Assembly: GCA_964619155.1 (NCBI GenBank)
Contig: CAZUEM010000002.1
Span: 1-64,000, forward strand
Direction of reading: 5' to 3'
DNA: 64,000 nt
Source: CAIXRL01 sp964619155
GTDB lineage: Bacteria > Eisenbacteria > RBG-16-71-46
The notes under the pieces are model-generated. The model was not told the origin of the DNA, did not search any database, and saw only the letters and a list, made by a program, of their open reading frames with translations. This document shows, in pieces, positions 10,707 to 19,601 of the stretch; position 1 is the stretch's first letter, and each line of letters opens with the position of its first letter. Position numbers and translations under genes: made by a program.

Positions 10707-11915
10707 TCAGCGCGGCGCGGCCGCCAGCTCCGCGGGGATGGCGCGGAACGCCTGCTCGAGGTCGGCGAGCAGGTCGGACACGTCCTCGATGCCCACCGAG
10801 TAGCGCACCAGGCCGTCGGTGATGCCGGCCTCGAGGCGCGACTCGCGCGACATGCCGGCGTGCGTCATCGAAGCCGGGTGTTCGATCAGGGTCTCGACCC
10901 CGCCGAGCGAGACCGCGAGCGTCGCCAGCTTCACGTGGTCCATGACCGCGCGGCCGGCCTCGAGCCCGCCCTTGAGCTCGAACGCGATCATGGCGCCGAA
11001 GCCCGACATCTGCTGCTTCGCCAGCTCGTGCTGCGGGTGCGAGGGCAGGCCGACGTAGCGCACCCACGCGACCTCGGGCCGCGCCTCGAGCCAGCGCGCG
11101 ATCTGCAGCGCGCCCTGCTGCGCGCGCTCGATGCGGATGCCGAGCGTCTTGAGCCCGCGCAGCACGAGGAACGCCTGGTGCGGGTCCATGTTCGTGCCGA
11201 GCGCGATCATGAGCGGGCGCAGGCGGCGGTACATCTCTTCGGTCTTCGCGACCACGATGCCGCCCACCACGTCGGCGTGGCCGTTGATGAACTTGGTGAC
11301 CGAGTGCAGCGACACGTCGGCGCCCAGGTCGAGCGGCTTCTGCAGGTACGGGCTCGCGAACGTGTTGTCCACGACCAGCGGGCAGCCGTGTTCCCGGGCG
11401 ATCGCGGCGACCGCGCGCACGTCCGTGACCTGCATCGCGGGGTTGGAGGGCGACTCGACGTACACGAGCTTCGTCTCGGGGCGCATTGCCCGCCGGACGT
11501 TCGCCGGGTCGGACGTGTCCACGAACGAGGCGGTGACGCCGAAGCGCGACAGGTGCTTCTCGACCAGCGTGCGCGAGGGCCCGTACACCGAGGCCGTGCT
11601 CACGAGGTGGGCGCCCTGCCCGAGCAGCGCCATGTACACGGCCGAGACCGCGCCCATGCCCGAACTGGTGGCGATGCCGCCGAAACCGTTCTCGAGGTCC
11701 GCGACGGCGTCCTCGAGCGCGCGAATGGTCGGGTTGCCGAGGCGCGTGTAGATGAAGCCGTCGTCGGCGCCGTCGAAGAGCGCCGCGCCGTGCGCGGCGT
11801 CGCGGAACGCGAACGTGGAGGTCTGGTAGATGGGAACGGCCACCGACCCGGTGGAATCGGGGTGGTAGCCGCCGTGCACGAGACGCGTATGGAAACCCTG
11901 CTTCGGGGTCGTCAT
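10707..11915 (-). CDS. Cys/Met metabolism PLP-dependent lyase (methionine gamma-lyase / cystathionine gamma-synthase family)
   Basis: A 402-residue trans-sulfuration enzyme of PLP fold type I. Features are YTRLGNPT, SSGMGAVSAV, the VVDNTFASPYLQ aspartate strand and the Schiff-base lysine K208 in HSVTKFINGHADVVGG. The end (SLGGVETLIEHPASMTH... GLVRYSVGIEDVSDLLADL) is classical. Overall it reads most like methionine gamma-lyase, but the residue after the active-site Tyr-Gly is proline (VYGPSR), where true methionine gamma-lyases have a cysteine. Cystathionine gamma-synthase/lyase or homocysteine lyase activity is therefore just as likely. The gene stands alone, ending at a shared terminator. 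Confidence 0.88.
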   Translation of the reverse strand: MTTPKQGFHTRLVHGGYHPDSTGSVAVPIYQTSTFAFRDAAHGAALFDGADDGFIYTRLGNPTIRALEDAVADLENGFGGIATSSGMGAVSAVYMALLGQGAHLVSTASVYGPSRTLVEKHLSRFGVTASFVDTSDPANVRRAMRPETKLVYVESPSNPAMQVTDVRAVAAIAREHGCPLVVDNTFASPYLQKPLDLGADVSLHSVTKFINGHADVVGGIVVAKTEEMYRRLRPLMIALGTNMDPHQAFLVLRGLKTLGIRIERAQQGALQIARWLEARPEVAWVRYVGLPSHPQHELAKQQMSGFGAMIAFELKGGLEAGRAVMDHVKLATLAVSLGGVETLIEHPASMTHAGMSRESRLEAGITDGLVRYSVGIEDVSDLLADLEQAFRAIPAELAAAPR

Positions 11916-12241
11916 GGGGAAATCCTCGCGGCGGGACTCGGTCCGGTCGTGGGCGTCACGCCCGGGCCCGTCCCCAACCCGCGGGACCCGGCGGTGCTGG
12001 CACTGCGGTGCACGTGCGCAGGGTACACCCGCCGTACGGCTCCCGTCGCGCGCTCGGGGGCGCGGACCCGGGACGGGCGCGGAGCACGGCCCCGGGGCGC
12101 GCGCTGGTGCGAACGTCCCCGTCTCGCGCAGGATGTCCGTGCCCGCGGGCCCGGGGCGCGTCCGCGCGCCGCGCGCCCGCAGTCTCGCCGGCGGCCGCCG
12201 TGAGGGCCGCCGATTCCGTCCGCACCGAGAGGAGCCCCAGC
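11916..12241. other. intergenic region between divergent genes
   Basis: These 326 bases separate the PLP lyase (minus) from the coiled-coil protein (plus) and must hold both promoters. I see only the ribosome sites at each edge (AGGA near 11922 on the minus strand; GAGAGGAG at 12227-12234 on the plus strand). No RNA, repeat or further gene was recognised. Confidence 0.5.
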
Positions 12242-13009
12242 ATGATCCCGAACCCGCACCGCCTCGCCGCCGCCGCGCTCGCCGTCGCGCTGATGGTCAC
12301 CGCGGGCCACGCATTCGCGCAGTCCGCCCCGGACTCGACCGGCACGGCCCCGCCGCCGGCCGCGCCCTCCGCCACCACCGCCCTCGCCGGCCTGCAGTCC
12401 GACGCACCGACCTCGCTCCTGCGCGGCGGCCCGCTCGGCGAGCTGATGTCCGTGTACCCGCCGCGCGGCAGCGACGAGGTGCAGCGCCAGCTCGGGTACG
12501 CGCGCGACCTGCAGCGCTCGGCCGAGGCCGAGATCGAGGGCAGCCGCCAGCTCGCCGTCGCGGCCGAGGGCCGCGTTCGCATCATGTCGGAGGAACTGCA
12601 GACCACGAAGACGCGTCTTTCGGTCGCGAAGAAGCTGAAGAACGACGCCGACCGCGCGAGCCTCGAGGCCGACGTCCAGCGGCAGGAGGCCGAGAAGAAG
12701 TACCTCGAGCGGCTGCGCGACGCGCTCCGGGCCGACGCCACGAGCCTCGACCGCCAGAAGGACGCCGCGCAGGCGCGCGTGAAGGCGCTCGAGCTCGAGC
12801 TCGACGTGGCGCGGCGCCACGCCCAGCTCGCGACGTCCACGGCGCCCACGCCGAAGGACATCGAGGGCTACCGGGAGCTGCTGCGCCGCATGCTGAGCGC
12901 GCAGTCGGGCTCCGCCGGGGCATGGAAGACGGCCGCGGACAAGGCCCAGGAAGTGGCGGACCGGCGCCTCAAGCAGCTCGACGCGCTCGCGAAGCTCGGG
13001 CAGCCATAG
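12242..13009 (+). CDS. exported coiled-coil protein of unknown function
   Basis: A 255-residue protein with a clear signal peptide (MIPNPHRLAAAALAVALMVTAGHAFAQ), a Pro/Ala/Thr-rich linker to about residue 65 and then a long charged helix to the C-terminus with heptad-like spacing (residues about 80-200, many Lys/Glu/Arg/Leu), so a periplasmic coiled coil. The ATG is preceded by GAGAGGAG. I recognise no family. A structural or adaptor role at the cell envelope would fit, but this is only inferred from shape. Confidence 0.65.
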   Translation: MIPNPHRLAAAALAVALMVTAGHAFAQSAPDSTGTAPPPAAPSATTALAGLQSDAPTSLLRGGPLGELMSVYPPRGSDEVQRQLGYARDLQRSAEAEIEGSRQLAVAAEGRVRIMSEELQTTKTRLSVAKKLKNDADRASLEADVQRQEAEKKYLERLRDALRADATSLDRQKDAAQARVKALELELDVARRHAQLATSTAPTPKDIEGYRELLRRMLSAQSGSAGAWKTAADKAQEVADRRLKQLDALAKLGQP

Positions 13010-13040
13010 GTTCGCCGGCTGCCCCGCACGGGAAATGGGA

Positions 13041-13068
13041 ACGGGAGGCGGCTCGCGCCGCCCCCCGT
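13041..13068. terminator. bidirectional terminator hairpin
   Basis: A 12-bp stem with one mismatch (13041-13052 with 13057-13068) and a TCGC loop lie between convergent genes. Confidence 0.6.
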
Positions 13069-13090
13069 CGCCCGTCCCGCACGCGACCGC

Positions 13091-13762
13091 TCAGTCGCGC
13101 ACGCTGTAGATCTTGAACCGGCCCTTGCGCTCCGCCGCCGAGCGCAGCCAGCCCCAGCGCTCGATGCCGCCGTGCTCGTCACGGGCCACCAGCACGAGCC
13201 CGTTGTGGAGCGAGAAGTTCCGGTAGCGCATGGTCGAGTCCGAGCGCTCGAAGCGCACGAACTCCCAGCGCCGTCCGCCGAGCTGCCCGACGGCGTCGGA
13301 GCAGCCGCTCTGCAGGCGCATGGACAGCACCCGCCAGCCGTCCTCCCACTGCAGCCCGGTGACCGGGCGGCTCTGCGGGAACTCGCGCCACAGGATGTCG
13401 CGGAACTCCGTGTCCGTGACGCACAGCGCCATCAGGGAGTCGCGGTCGCCGCGCGAGACCAGCCGGCACACGGCGCGGCCGAGGTCGTCGAGCGTCCGCG
13501 TGCCGCCGCGGAACGGCGTCGCGACGAGCGGCGCGTTCAGCCGCCGGCCGATGCGCACCGACGCCGATTCGGGATCGGCGACCGGGTACCAGCCCGGCGA
13601 GTCGCGCACCGACGGCGGCCGCTTCGGCGCCGTCGCGCGCGACGCCGAGTCGCCCCGCGCCGCCGGGGCGGCCGCGCCGAGGGCGGCCGAGCCCGCGAGC
13701 AGCAGCGCGAGCGCGACGAGCCCGGCGGCGCGCCGGGGGCGGAGCCCGCGGACGCCGCTCAC
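13091..13762 (-). CDS. exported protein coupled to a TonB-dependent receptor
   Basis: A 223-residue protein with a GTG start that overlaps the receptor stop codon as GTGA, so it is translated together with the receptor. An N-terminal hydrophobic segment (about residues 13-32) looks like a signal peptide or anchor. The mature part (residues about 60-223) is a compact domain with conserved-looking cysteines (AVCRLV, MALCVTD, QSGCSD) and an aromatic C-terminal half. I recognise no family. Position suggests an accessory to the substrate of the receptor. Confidence 0.6.
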   Translation of the reverse strand: MSGVRGLRPRRAAGLVALALLLAGSAALGAAAPAARGDSASRATAPKRPPSVRDSPGWYPVADPESASVRIGRRLNAPLVATPFRGGTRTLDDLGRAVCRLVSRGDRDSLMALCVTDTEFRDILWREFPQSRPVTGLQWEDGWRVLSMRLQSGCSDAVGQLGGRRWEFVRFERSDSTMRYRNFSLHNGLVLVARDEHGGIERWGWLRSAAERKGRFKIYSVRD

Positions 13763-16590
13763 GAGCCCACCGTCAGCGCCAGCGAGAAGCTGCGGCCCGA
13801 GCGGTACATCGAGACCTCGCGCTCGCCCTGCATCGTCCGCACCTCGCGGTCGAGCAGGTTCTTCGCCGCCGCCTTGACGCGGACGCCGTGGCGCAGCGTG
13901 GCGTTGAACGCCGCGTCGAGCGTCGTGAGCGGCTCGGCGTAGATGTCCGGGCTCGGCGAGATGCCGAGGGCGCGGAGGCGCCGGCCGGTCGCGTTGAGCA
14001 TGAGCGAGAGGTCCGTGCCCTGCCGCGGCGCCCACGAGAGGGCGGCGTTCACGAGATAGTCGGCCTGGCCCTGCAGCGGGTGCTCCTGCGAGCCGAGCGG
14101 CGAGATCTGCGGCTTGAGCTTCACGCGCGAGGAGATGAGCGAGGCGTTGGCGTTCAGCGAGAAGCGCTCGGCGCGCTTCCACAGCCGGCCGAGCCCCGTG
14201 CGGGCCTCCAGCTCGAGGCCGAGGTTGCGGCCGTGGTCCGAGTTGCGGGGGATGAGGAGCAGCGGCGAGCCGGCCTGGATGACCTGCTCGATGGGCTCGT
14301 GGAGCTTCTTGTAGAACAGGCCGACCGCGAAGACCTCGGCCAGCGACGGGAACGCCTCGACGCGAAGGTCGTAGTTGTCGAGCTGCGCCCGCTGGAGCGA
14401 CGGGTTGCCCAGCACCTGCATGCCGCCGATGTACTCGATGAACGGCGAAGGGGACAACTCGTTCAGGTCGGGGCGCGAGATCGTCCGGCTCGCCGCGAGG
14501 CGGACGTTGACGGCCTCGCTGACGCCCCAGGTGAGGTTCGCCGAGGGCAGCACGTCGGTGTTCTCGAGGCGCCCCTGCTGCAGGATCACTCCGGGCTCGA
14601 AGAGCGCGAAGCTGCGGACGTCCTGGTAGCCCGTCTCGATCCGCACGCCGACGTTCGTGCGAATGCGGCGGCCCAGCGGCACGTCGGCGCTGACGAACCC
14701 GGCGGTGGTGCGCTGGTCGGCGGCGTAGTTGTCGAGGCCGGTGGCCGGGTTGTTGAACGTCACGTCCTGCACGTACCCGGTGCCCGGCGAGCCGTCGAAC
14801 CCGGACGGCGCGTAGATCGAGTCCGGCGACTGCTCGAGGTCGGCGTTGCGGTTCGCGTAGACGGCGAAGCGCCGGTAGAAGTTGTCGCGCTCCTTCTCCT
14901 GGCGGTCCCAGCCGAACTGCAGCTTGCCGTTGCCGAGCGCGGCGATCCGCCAGGGCAGCGAGGCGGTGACGGTGGCGCCACGGCCGTCGTCGTGCAGGTC
15001 GCCGTACTCGCGCAGCGTGCGGCCCTGCATGACCCAGTGGGCGGTGTCGCCCTCGTACCAGTAGCGCCGGTCGTAGGTGACCTCGCGCCGGTCGGGCTGC
15101 TGCCGGCGGGCGGCCGAGCGGCCGAGCTTCCAGTCGAGGCCGAGGCCGAAGAGCGCCGGGATCTCGTGGCGGCCCTCGAGCGAGCCCGAGAGGATGCTGC
15201 GCTGCACGTACAGGTAGCGGGTGTTGCGGCGCACGAGCCAGGTGCCGGTGACGGCCTCGATGCTGTTGTGGTCCTCGCCCTCGTACTGGCGGAGCTCGTC
15301 CTCGGCGGTGTTGCTGTAGAGGCCCCGCAGGTGCAGCGAGTGCCGCGGCGTGAGGCGGTAGCTGAGACCGCCGAGGCCGCCGAGCTGGACGTTCTCGCTC
15401 CAGCGCGAGACGGCGTAGGCGTAGGTCGTGTCCGTGGTGTTCTGGAACAGGCGCTGCGTCTCGTCCTGGCGGTCGAACGAGCGCGCGAAGCTCCACGACT
15501 GGATGAGCCCGAGGGGCCGGCCGAACAGCCGGAACTCGTCGCCGTAGTTCGCCGAATAGCTGGCGTTGGGCGCGGCGCGCTCGCTCGTCGCGTTCCAGTT
15601 GCGCGCGAAGGCCTTGCCGAGGCCGGCGAGCATGGAGCGCGTGCCCGTCGTGAGCAGCGGCAGCGGCAGGTTCCGCACGGCGTCCGGCATGCCGCGCGCG
15701 CCCGCGCCGAAGCCGAACGCGTCGTTGCGCGTCGAGGCGTACGTGCGGCGGTCCTCGAACGTGACGCCGTCGGCCCAGCCCTGGGACGCGGAGAACGACC
15801 AGGTCCGCTGTCCGGGGAAGTCCTTGGTGCGCACCTGCACGTCGCCGCCGCCGAACTCGGCCGGGCGGTCGGACGTGTAGGTCTTCTGCACGACGATGTT
15901 GTCGAGCAGGTTCGCGGGCAGCAGGTCGAGCGGCACGACGCGCTTGTTCTGCTCCGGCGTGGCGATGCGCACGCCGTCCACCTCGGTCGAGCTGTAGCGC
16001 TCGCCGAGCCCCCGAACGAACACGTACTTGCCCTCCGAGACCGACAGGCCGGTCACGCGGCGCAGCACCTCGGCGGCGTCCTTGTCGGCCGAGCGGCGGA
16101 CCTGCTCGGCGCTGACCGCGTCGCCCACGGACGCGGACTTCTTGCGGGCCGAGAGCAGCGCGGCGTCGGTGTTCTGCTTCGCGCGCGCCTCGACGACGAT
16201 TTCGTCCTGCAGGATCGCCTCCGGCGCGAGCGCGGTGCTGAACGGCAGCAGTTGTCCGGCCGCGATCACGATGCCCTCGACGCGCTTGCGCGCGTAGGAC
16301 ATCGCCGAGACCTGCAGCGTGTATCGGCCGGGGGCCGCCTGCAGCAGGAAGGTGCCGTCGGCGTTGGTCAGCCCGCCCACGGGGCGCAGCGTGGTGTCGG
16401 CCGGCAGCAGCCGGACGTCGGCGAAGCCGAGCGGCTCGCCGCTGTCGCTGGCGACGATGCGGCCCTGGATGCGGCCGGTGGGTTGTGCGAGGGCCGGCGC
16501 GACCGCGGCTGCGAGCAGCAGCGCGGCGAACGCCAGTGCCCGCGCGAGCGAACGCGGGCGGACGAGCGGGTTTGCGGGACGGACTTCCAT
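13759..16590 (-). CDS. TonB-dependent outer-membrane receptor with N-terminal carboxypeptidase-regulatory-like domain
   Basis: A 943-residue receptor. A signal peptide (residues 1-35, ending ALAQ) is followed by a carboxypeptidase-D regulatory-like Ig domain (about 39-125: GRIQGRIVASDSGEPLGFADV... SAMSYARK), a plug domain (about 150-270: SVGDAVSAEQVRRSADKDAAEVLRRVTGLSV, YVFVRGLGERYSSTEVDGVRI, AEFGGGDVQVRT) and a large beta-barrel. It imports an unknown ligand across the outer membrane using TonB. The upstream secreted FlgD-tailed protein and the downstream coupled small protein belong to the same transcription unit. The ATG follows GGAGGCC. No SusD-like partner is present, so it is not a classical Sus pair. 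Confidence 0.88.
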   Translation of the reverse strand: MEVRPANPLVRPRSLARALAFAALLLAAAVAPALAQPTGRIQGRIVASDSGEPLGFADVRLLPADTTLRPVGGLTNADGTFLLQAAPGRYTLQVSAMSYARKRVEGIVIAAGQLLPFSTALAPEAILQDEIVVEARAKQNTDAALLSARKKSASVGDAVSAEQVRRSADKDAAEVLRRVTGLSVSEGKYVFVRGLGERYSSTEVDGVRIATPEQNKRVVPLDLLPANLLDNIVVQKTYTSDRPAEFGGGDVQVRTKDFPGQRTWSFSASQGWADGVTFEDRRTYASTRNDAFGFGAGARGMPDAVRNLPLPLLTTGTRSMLAGLGKAFARNWNATSERAAPNASYSANYGDEFRLFGRPLGLIQSWSFARSFDRQDETQRLFQNTTDTTYAYAVSRWSENVQLGGLGGLSYRLTPRHSLHLRGLYSNTAEDELRQYEGEDHNSIEAVTGTWLVRRNTRYLYVQRSILSGSLEGRHEIPALFGLGLDWKLGRSAARRQQPDRREVTYDRRYWYEGDTAHWVMQGRTLREYGDLHDDGRGATVTASLPWRIAALGNGKLQFGWDRQEKERDNFYRRFAVYANRNADLEQSPDSIYAPSGFDGSPGTGYVQDVTFNNPATGLDNYAADQRTTAGFVSADVPLGRRIRTNVGVRIETGYQDVRSFALFEPGVILQQGRLENTDVLPSANLTWGVSEAVNVRLAASRTISRPDLNELSPSPFIEYIGGMQVLGNPSLQRAQLDNYDLRVEAFPSLAEVFAVGLFYKKLHEPIEQVIQAGSPLLLIPRNSDHGRNLGLELEARTGLGRLWKRAERFSLNANASLISSRVKLKPQISPLGSQEHPLQGQADYLVNAALSWAPRQGTDLSLMLNATGRRLRALGISPSPDIYAEPLTTLDAAFNATLRHGVRVKAAAKNLLDREVRTMQGEREVSMYRSGRSFSLALTVGS

Positions 16591-16644
16591 GCGAAACGGC
16601 CTCCGATGGGGGCGTGGACCCCGGTGGTGGTCGAGCACGCGGCC

Positions 16645-16665
16645 CGGCGGCCTTTTCGGCCGCCG
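16645..16665 (-). terminator. intercistronic stem-loop
   Basis: A perfect 8-bp stem (CGGCGGCC / GGCCGCCG) and a 5-nt loop lie in the 143-bp gap between the FlgD-tailed protein gene and the receptor gene. It has no T-tract, so it may be an attenuator or an RNA-stability element that sets different levels of the two products. Confidence 0.45.
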
Positions 16666-16733
16666 AGCCCACGTGTGTTGGGACCGGGGGGTGCGGTGCG
16701 AGGTGCGAGCGGTCCCGGATCCGCGGCGACGGG

Positions 16734-18503
16734 TCAGTCGATGCGGGCGATCTTGCCGGTGGACGACTGGCTGCCCGCGACGACGCGGTAGAAGTACATG
16801 CCGGCCGGCGTGCCGCGGCCGATGTTCCAGGTGACGCTCTGCGGTCCGGCGCTCAGCTCGCCGTCCACGAGCGTCTCGACGAGGCGGCCGTCGGCGGAGA
16901 AGACCTGCACCGAGACCGGGCCGGACTGCGGGAGCGTGAACGCGATGCGCGCGGTCTGGCGGGCCGGGTTCGGCATGCTGCTCGCGACGAACACGTTGCC
17001 CGAGCCGAGCGGGTTCGCGCTGAGCGTGCCGGGGCCGCAGAACAGCGTCGGGACGGCCGGCGCGGCGACGCAGTGCGCCTCCCACGTCGCGTCGTCCGAG
17101 ATGCGGATGGCGTTCGATTTGAAGTTGTAGATGATGCTGTTGAGGATCGTGTAGCCGGTGCCGCGGCGGAGCTCGGCGCCCTGCGTCGCGCCCGGGTAGG
17201 CCGCGCCCACCCGCTTGTCGCCGATCAGCGTGAAGTTCGCGGCGACCACGTTCGAGCGGCCGGCGCACTGCGTGGCGTTGAAGTTGAACTCGTTGTTGTC
17301 GGCCTCGATGCCGCGCTCGCCGTTCTGCGTGCCGGCCTTCGACTTCTCGGGGGAGACGCGCACGATCACGAACTGCGCGCGGTTGCGGGCGCCCATCTGC
17401 GTGTCGTAGCCGTCGTCGCGGCCGTCGATGGCGACGAGGTGCGTCTGGTCCGACGTGCCGCCGAACCACTCGAAGCCGTCGTCGTCGCCGCGGAAGGCCT
17501 GCAGGTAGTCCGCCTTCGTGTTGCGGCCGACCGTGCACCAGGTGAAGGAGTTCAGCTCGTTGTTGGCGGTGATCTCCTTGCCGGCGTACTCGACGCGCAC
17601 GTAGCGCAGCACGCCCGAGCCGTCGTTGTCGTCGTTGCCGCCGAAGTAGCCGATGGCGCCGCCTTCGGCCGCCACCGAGTCGCCGGCGCACGAGTTGACC
17701 TGGTTCGTGCGCGCGCGGCCGAGCAGGAAGATGCCGCCGACGTCGCCCGCCGCCTGGCTGCCGGGCGCGGCGTTCGAGGTGATGACGATGGGCTCGCACG
17801 CGTTGCCGACGGCGTAGATGCGGCCGCCGCGCTCCGCGACGATGGTGCCGAGCGTGGCGACGTCCTCGAACACCACGACGCCGGGGGCGATGGTGAGCGT
17901 GCCGCCGTTCTTCACGCGCAGCTGGCCGCGCACCTCGTAGTTGCTGTCCGGCCCGAAGTACTGCGCGCCCGTGATGTTGATGTTGTGGTAGATGGCGAGC
18001 GGCCGCGGGTCGGGCATGCCGGCCAGGTGCAGGTCCTGGCGGTTCGCGCCGGTCGAGTCCCAGTAGGTCCAGCCCTGCGTCCAGTCGTCGCCGGGGTTCG
18101 GGCCGATGGCGCCCTTCCAGCAGACCTGCTTGAAGAAGCCGTCCGCCGGCACGGTCACCGCGCTGCCGAAGGCGGGGCTGCCGAGCGCCGGCTGGAAGTT
18201 CGGCACGACGCCCGTCGCGTACGGGGCGTTCGGGAGCAGGGGATCGGCGTAGGTGTTGTGCGTGTAGTAGGTCGTGCCGAGGAGCGCGGTGGTCAGCGTG
18301 CCCGCGACGCCGCAGGTCGGCGCGCCGGCGCCGTTCGAGCCGGCGAACTGACCGGCCAGCGTGCCGGTGGCGTTGTTCTGCCAGAGCAGGTTGCCGTCGA
18401 TGACGATCTGGGCCGACGCCGGCTGCGCCGCGAGCGCGAGCAGCGCGGCGGCCATCAGGCGCGTGGAGAGGGTGCGAAGTCCGGTCGCAGCGGTGAGTCG
18501 CAT
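16734..18503 (-). CDS. secreted beta-helix-like protein with FlgD-type C-terminal domain
   Basis: A 589-residue exported protein. A signal peptide (residues 1-32, ending PASAQ) precedes a long repetitive region rich in Gly, Asn and Val with short strands (VRGQLRVKNGGTLTIAPGVVVFED, GRIYAVGNACEPIVITSN), as expected for a right-handed beta-helix or a surface repeat protein. The last 80 residues (NPARQTARIAFTLP... GRLVETLVDG... AGPQSVTWN... GMYFYRV) are the FlgD-like secretion or sorting domain. It is first in the operon with the TonB receptor, which suggests a surface-exposed partner of the same uptake system. The ATG has GGAGG upstream. No catalytic residues were recognised. Confidence 0.75.
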   Translation of the reverse strand: MRLTAATGLRTLSTRLMAAALLALAAQPASAQIVIDGNLLWQNNATGTLAGQFAGSNGAGAPTCGVAGTLTTALLGTTYYTHNTYADPLLPNAPYATGVVPNFQPALGSPAFGSAVTVPADGFFKQVCWKGAIGPNPGDDWTQGWTYWDSTGANRQDLHLAGMPDPRPLAIYHNINITGAQYFGPDSNYEVRGQLRVKNGGTLTIAPGVVVFEDVATLGTIVAERGGRIYAVGNACEPIVITSNAAPGSQAAGDVGGIFLLGRARTNQVNSCAGDSVAAEGGAIGYFGGNDDNDGSGVLRYVRVEYAGKEITANNELNSFTWCTVGRNTKADYLQAFRGDDDGFEWFGGTSDQTHLVAIDGRDDGYDTQMGARNRAQFVIVRVSPEKSKAGTQNGERGIEADNNEFNFNATQCAGRSNVVAANFTLIGDKRVGAAYPGATQGAELRRGTGYTILNSIIYNFKSNAIRISDDATWEAHCVAAPAVPTLFCGPGTLSANPLGSGNVFVASSMPNPARQTARIAFTLPQSGPVSVQVFSADGRLVETLVDGELSAGPQSVTWNIGRGTPAGMYFYRVVAGSQSSTGKIARID

Positions 18504-18869
18504 GGGGCCTCCGAGTCGGGTGTGCGTGAGAGGGGGGTGGACTTCGTCGCCCGGCCGGCATGGCGCGGTGCTCTGGCGACGGGGGCACGATGCCCCGCGG
18601 GAACGGCGGGGCGGGTTAGGGCCCGGCGACGCGCGGGTTAATCCGCGTTACCGGAGGGTTTCGCGCGCGCCCTCGCGATTCCGGCCATGCCGCATGGCGC
18701 GGATCGTTCCGCCCCGGCGCATCGCCGGAATGCGCGGGCCGTGTCGCCGGAATGCGCGGCGCCCCGGCGAGGCGCGCGGCCTCGGCGGCGCCCGTGCGCG
18801 ATCGCGAGCGGACCGGCTGCATCGTGCGCGCGTGCGCGCGTGCGCCGCGCCGCGCTAGACTGCGCGCTC
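18504..18869. other. divergent intergenic region with 16-bp direct repeats
   Basis: These 366 bases lie between the divergent FlgD-tailed protein gene and the carboxylesterase gene. They contain two exact copies of a 16-mer starting TCGCCGGAATGCGCGG (18722-18737 and 18744-18759), 22 bp apart. An inverted 8-mer ATTCCGGC (18678-18685) matches the core of the repeats. No gene, RNA or terminator was recognised. Confidence 0.5.
18722..18759. repeat. direct repeat pair, possible regulator site
   Basis: Two identical 16-bp copies lie 22 bp apart centre to centre, about two helical turns. They sit 110-150 bp upstream of the esterase start. The spacing fits side-by-side binding of a dimeric regulator on one DNA face, but no regulator is assigned. 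Confidence 0.45.
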
Positions 18870-19556
18870 ATGTCCGCTCCCTCGAAACCGCCGCTGCTGC
18901 GCCACGCGAGCGCCGTCGTGCACGGGCGCTATTTCGTGCGTCCCGCGGCCGCCGGCGCGACGGGCCTGTGGCTCGTCGGCTTCCACGGCCAGGGCCAGAC
19001 GGCCGAGGAGTTCCTCGAACCGCTCGCGCGCACGCCCCGCTCGGACCGCTGGCTGGTCGCATCGGTGCAGGGGCTCAACCGCTACTACGCGGGGCGCTCG
19101 CAGGAGGTGGTCGCGAACTGGATGACGCGCCAGGACCGCGAGTACGCGATCGCCGACAACGTGGCGTGGGTGGACGGCGTGCTCGACCGGCTCGCGGCGG
19201 AGTTCGGCGAGCCGCGCGCGATCGTGTTCGCGGGCTTCTCGCAGGGCGTCGCGATGGCCTACCGCGCCGCGCTGCTCGGCCGGCGCGAGTCCGCCGCGGT
19301 CGTGGCCTGCGGCGGCGACGTGCCGCCCGAGCTGAAGCAGGACGCGCCGCGCCCCTGGCCGAGGGTCCTCGCGGCGACGGGGTCCTCGGACGGCTGGTAC
19401 ACGTCCACGCGGCTCGAGGCGGACGGCGAGTTCCTGCGGGCGGCCCGCCCCGACGTCCGGCTGCTCGTCTTCGAGGGCGGCCACGAGTGGGGGGAGGGGC
19501 TCGTCGCCGCGGCCGGGGAGTTGCTGGCCGAACTCGAGCACGCCCGCGGCGCCTGA
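18870..19556 (+). CDS. phospholipase/carboxylesterase-type alpha/beta hydrolase
   Basis: A 228-residue cytoplasmic alpha/beta hydrolase. The oxyanion region is VGFHGQGQTAEEF, the nucleophile elbow GFSQG carries S124, the acid lies in AATGSSDGWYT and the histidine in EGGHEWGEG. Size and motif order fit the phospholipase/carboxylesterase (YpfH/acyl-protein thioesterase-like) family. The chosen ATG at 18870 has only a weak ribosome site. A longer frame upstream is GC-shadow sequence. A possible terminator follows it before the glucan locus, so it is probably not part of that regulon. Confidence 0.8.
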   Translation: MSAPSKPPLLRHASAVVHGRYFVRPAAAGATGLWLVGFHGQGQTAEEFLEPLARTPRSDRWLVASVQGLNRYYAGRSQEVVANWMTRQDREYAIADNVAWVDGVLDRLAAEFGEPRAIVFAGFSQGVAMAYRAALLGRRESAAVVACGGDVPPELKQDAPRPWPRVLAATGSSDGWYTSTRLEADGEFLRAARPDVRLLVFEGGHEWGEGLVAAAGELLAELEHARGA

Positions 19557-19558
19557 AG

Positions 19559-19590
19559 GCCCCGAAGTTGGCCCTGTTCAGGGCCGGGGC
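19559..19590 (+). terminator. terminator-like hairpin after the esterase gene
   Basis: A two-part stem: GCCCC/GGGGC (19559-19563 with 19586-19590), a one-sided internal loop, then GGCCCT/AGGGCC around GTTC. It ends 11 bp before the first operator of the glucan locus and so insulates that locus from the esterase gene. Confidence 0.5.
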
Positions 19591-19601
19591 GCATCGGGTA
19601 C

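Noticed and set aside
16645..16665. A riboswitch in the receptor leader
   Set aside because: Only a simple 8-bp hairpin is visible, with no conserved riboswitch core that I can recognise.
13888..16791. A long plus-strand open frame opposite the TonB receptor
   Set aside because: Low-complexity composition and no motifs; the minus-strand receptor has signal peptide, plug and barrel.
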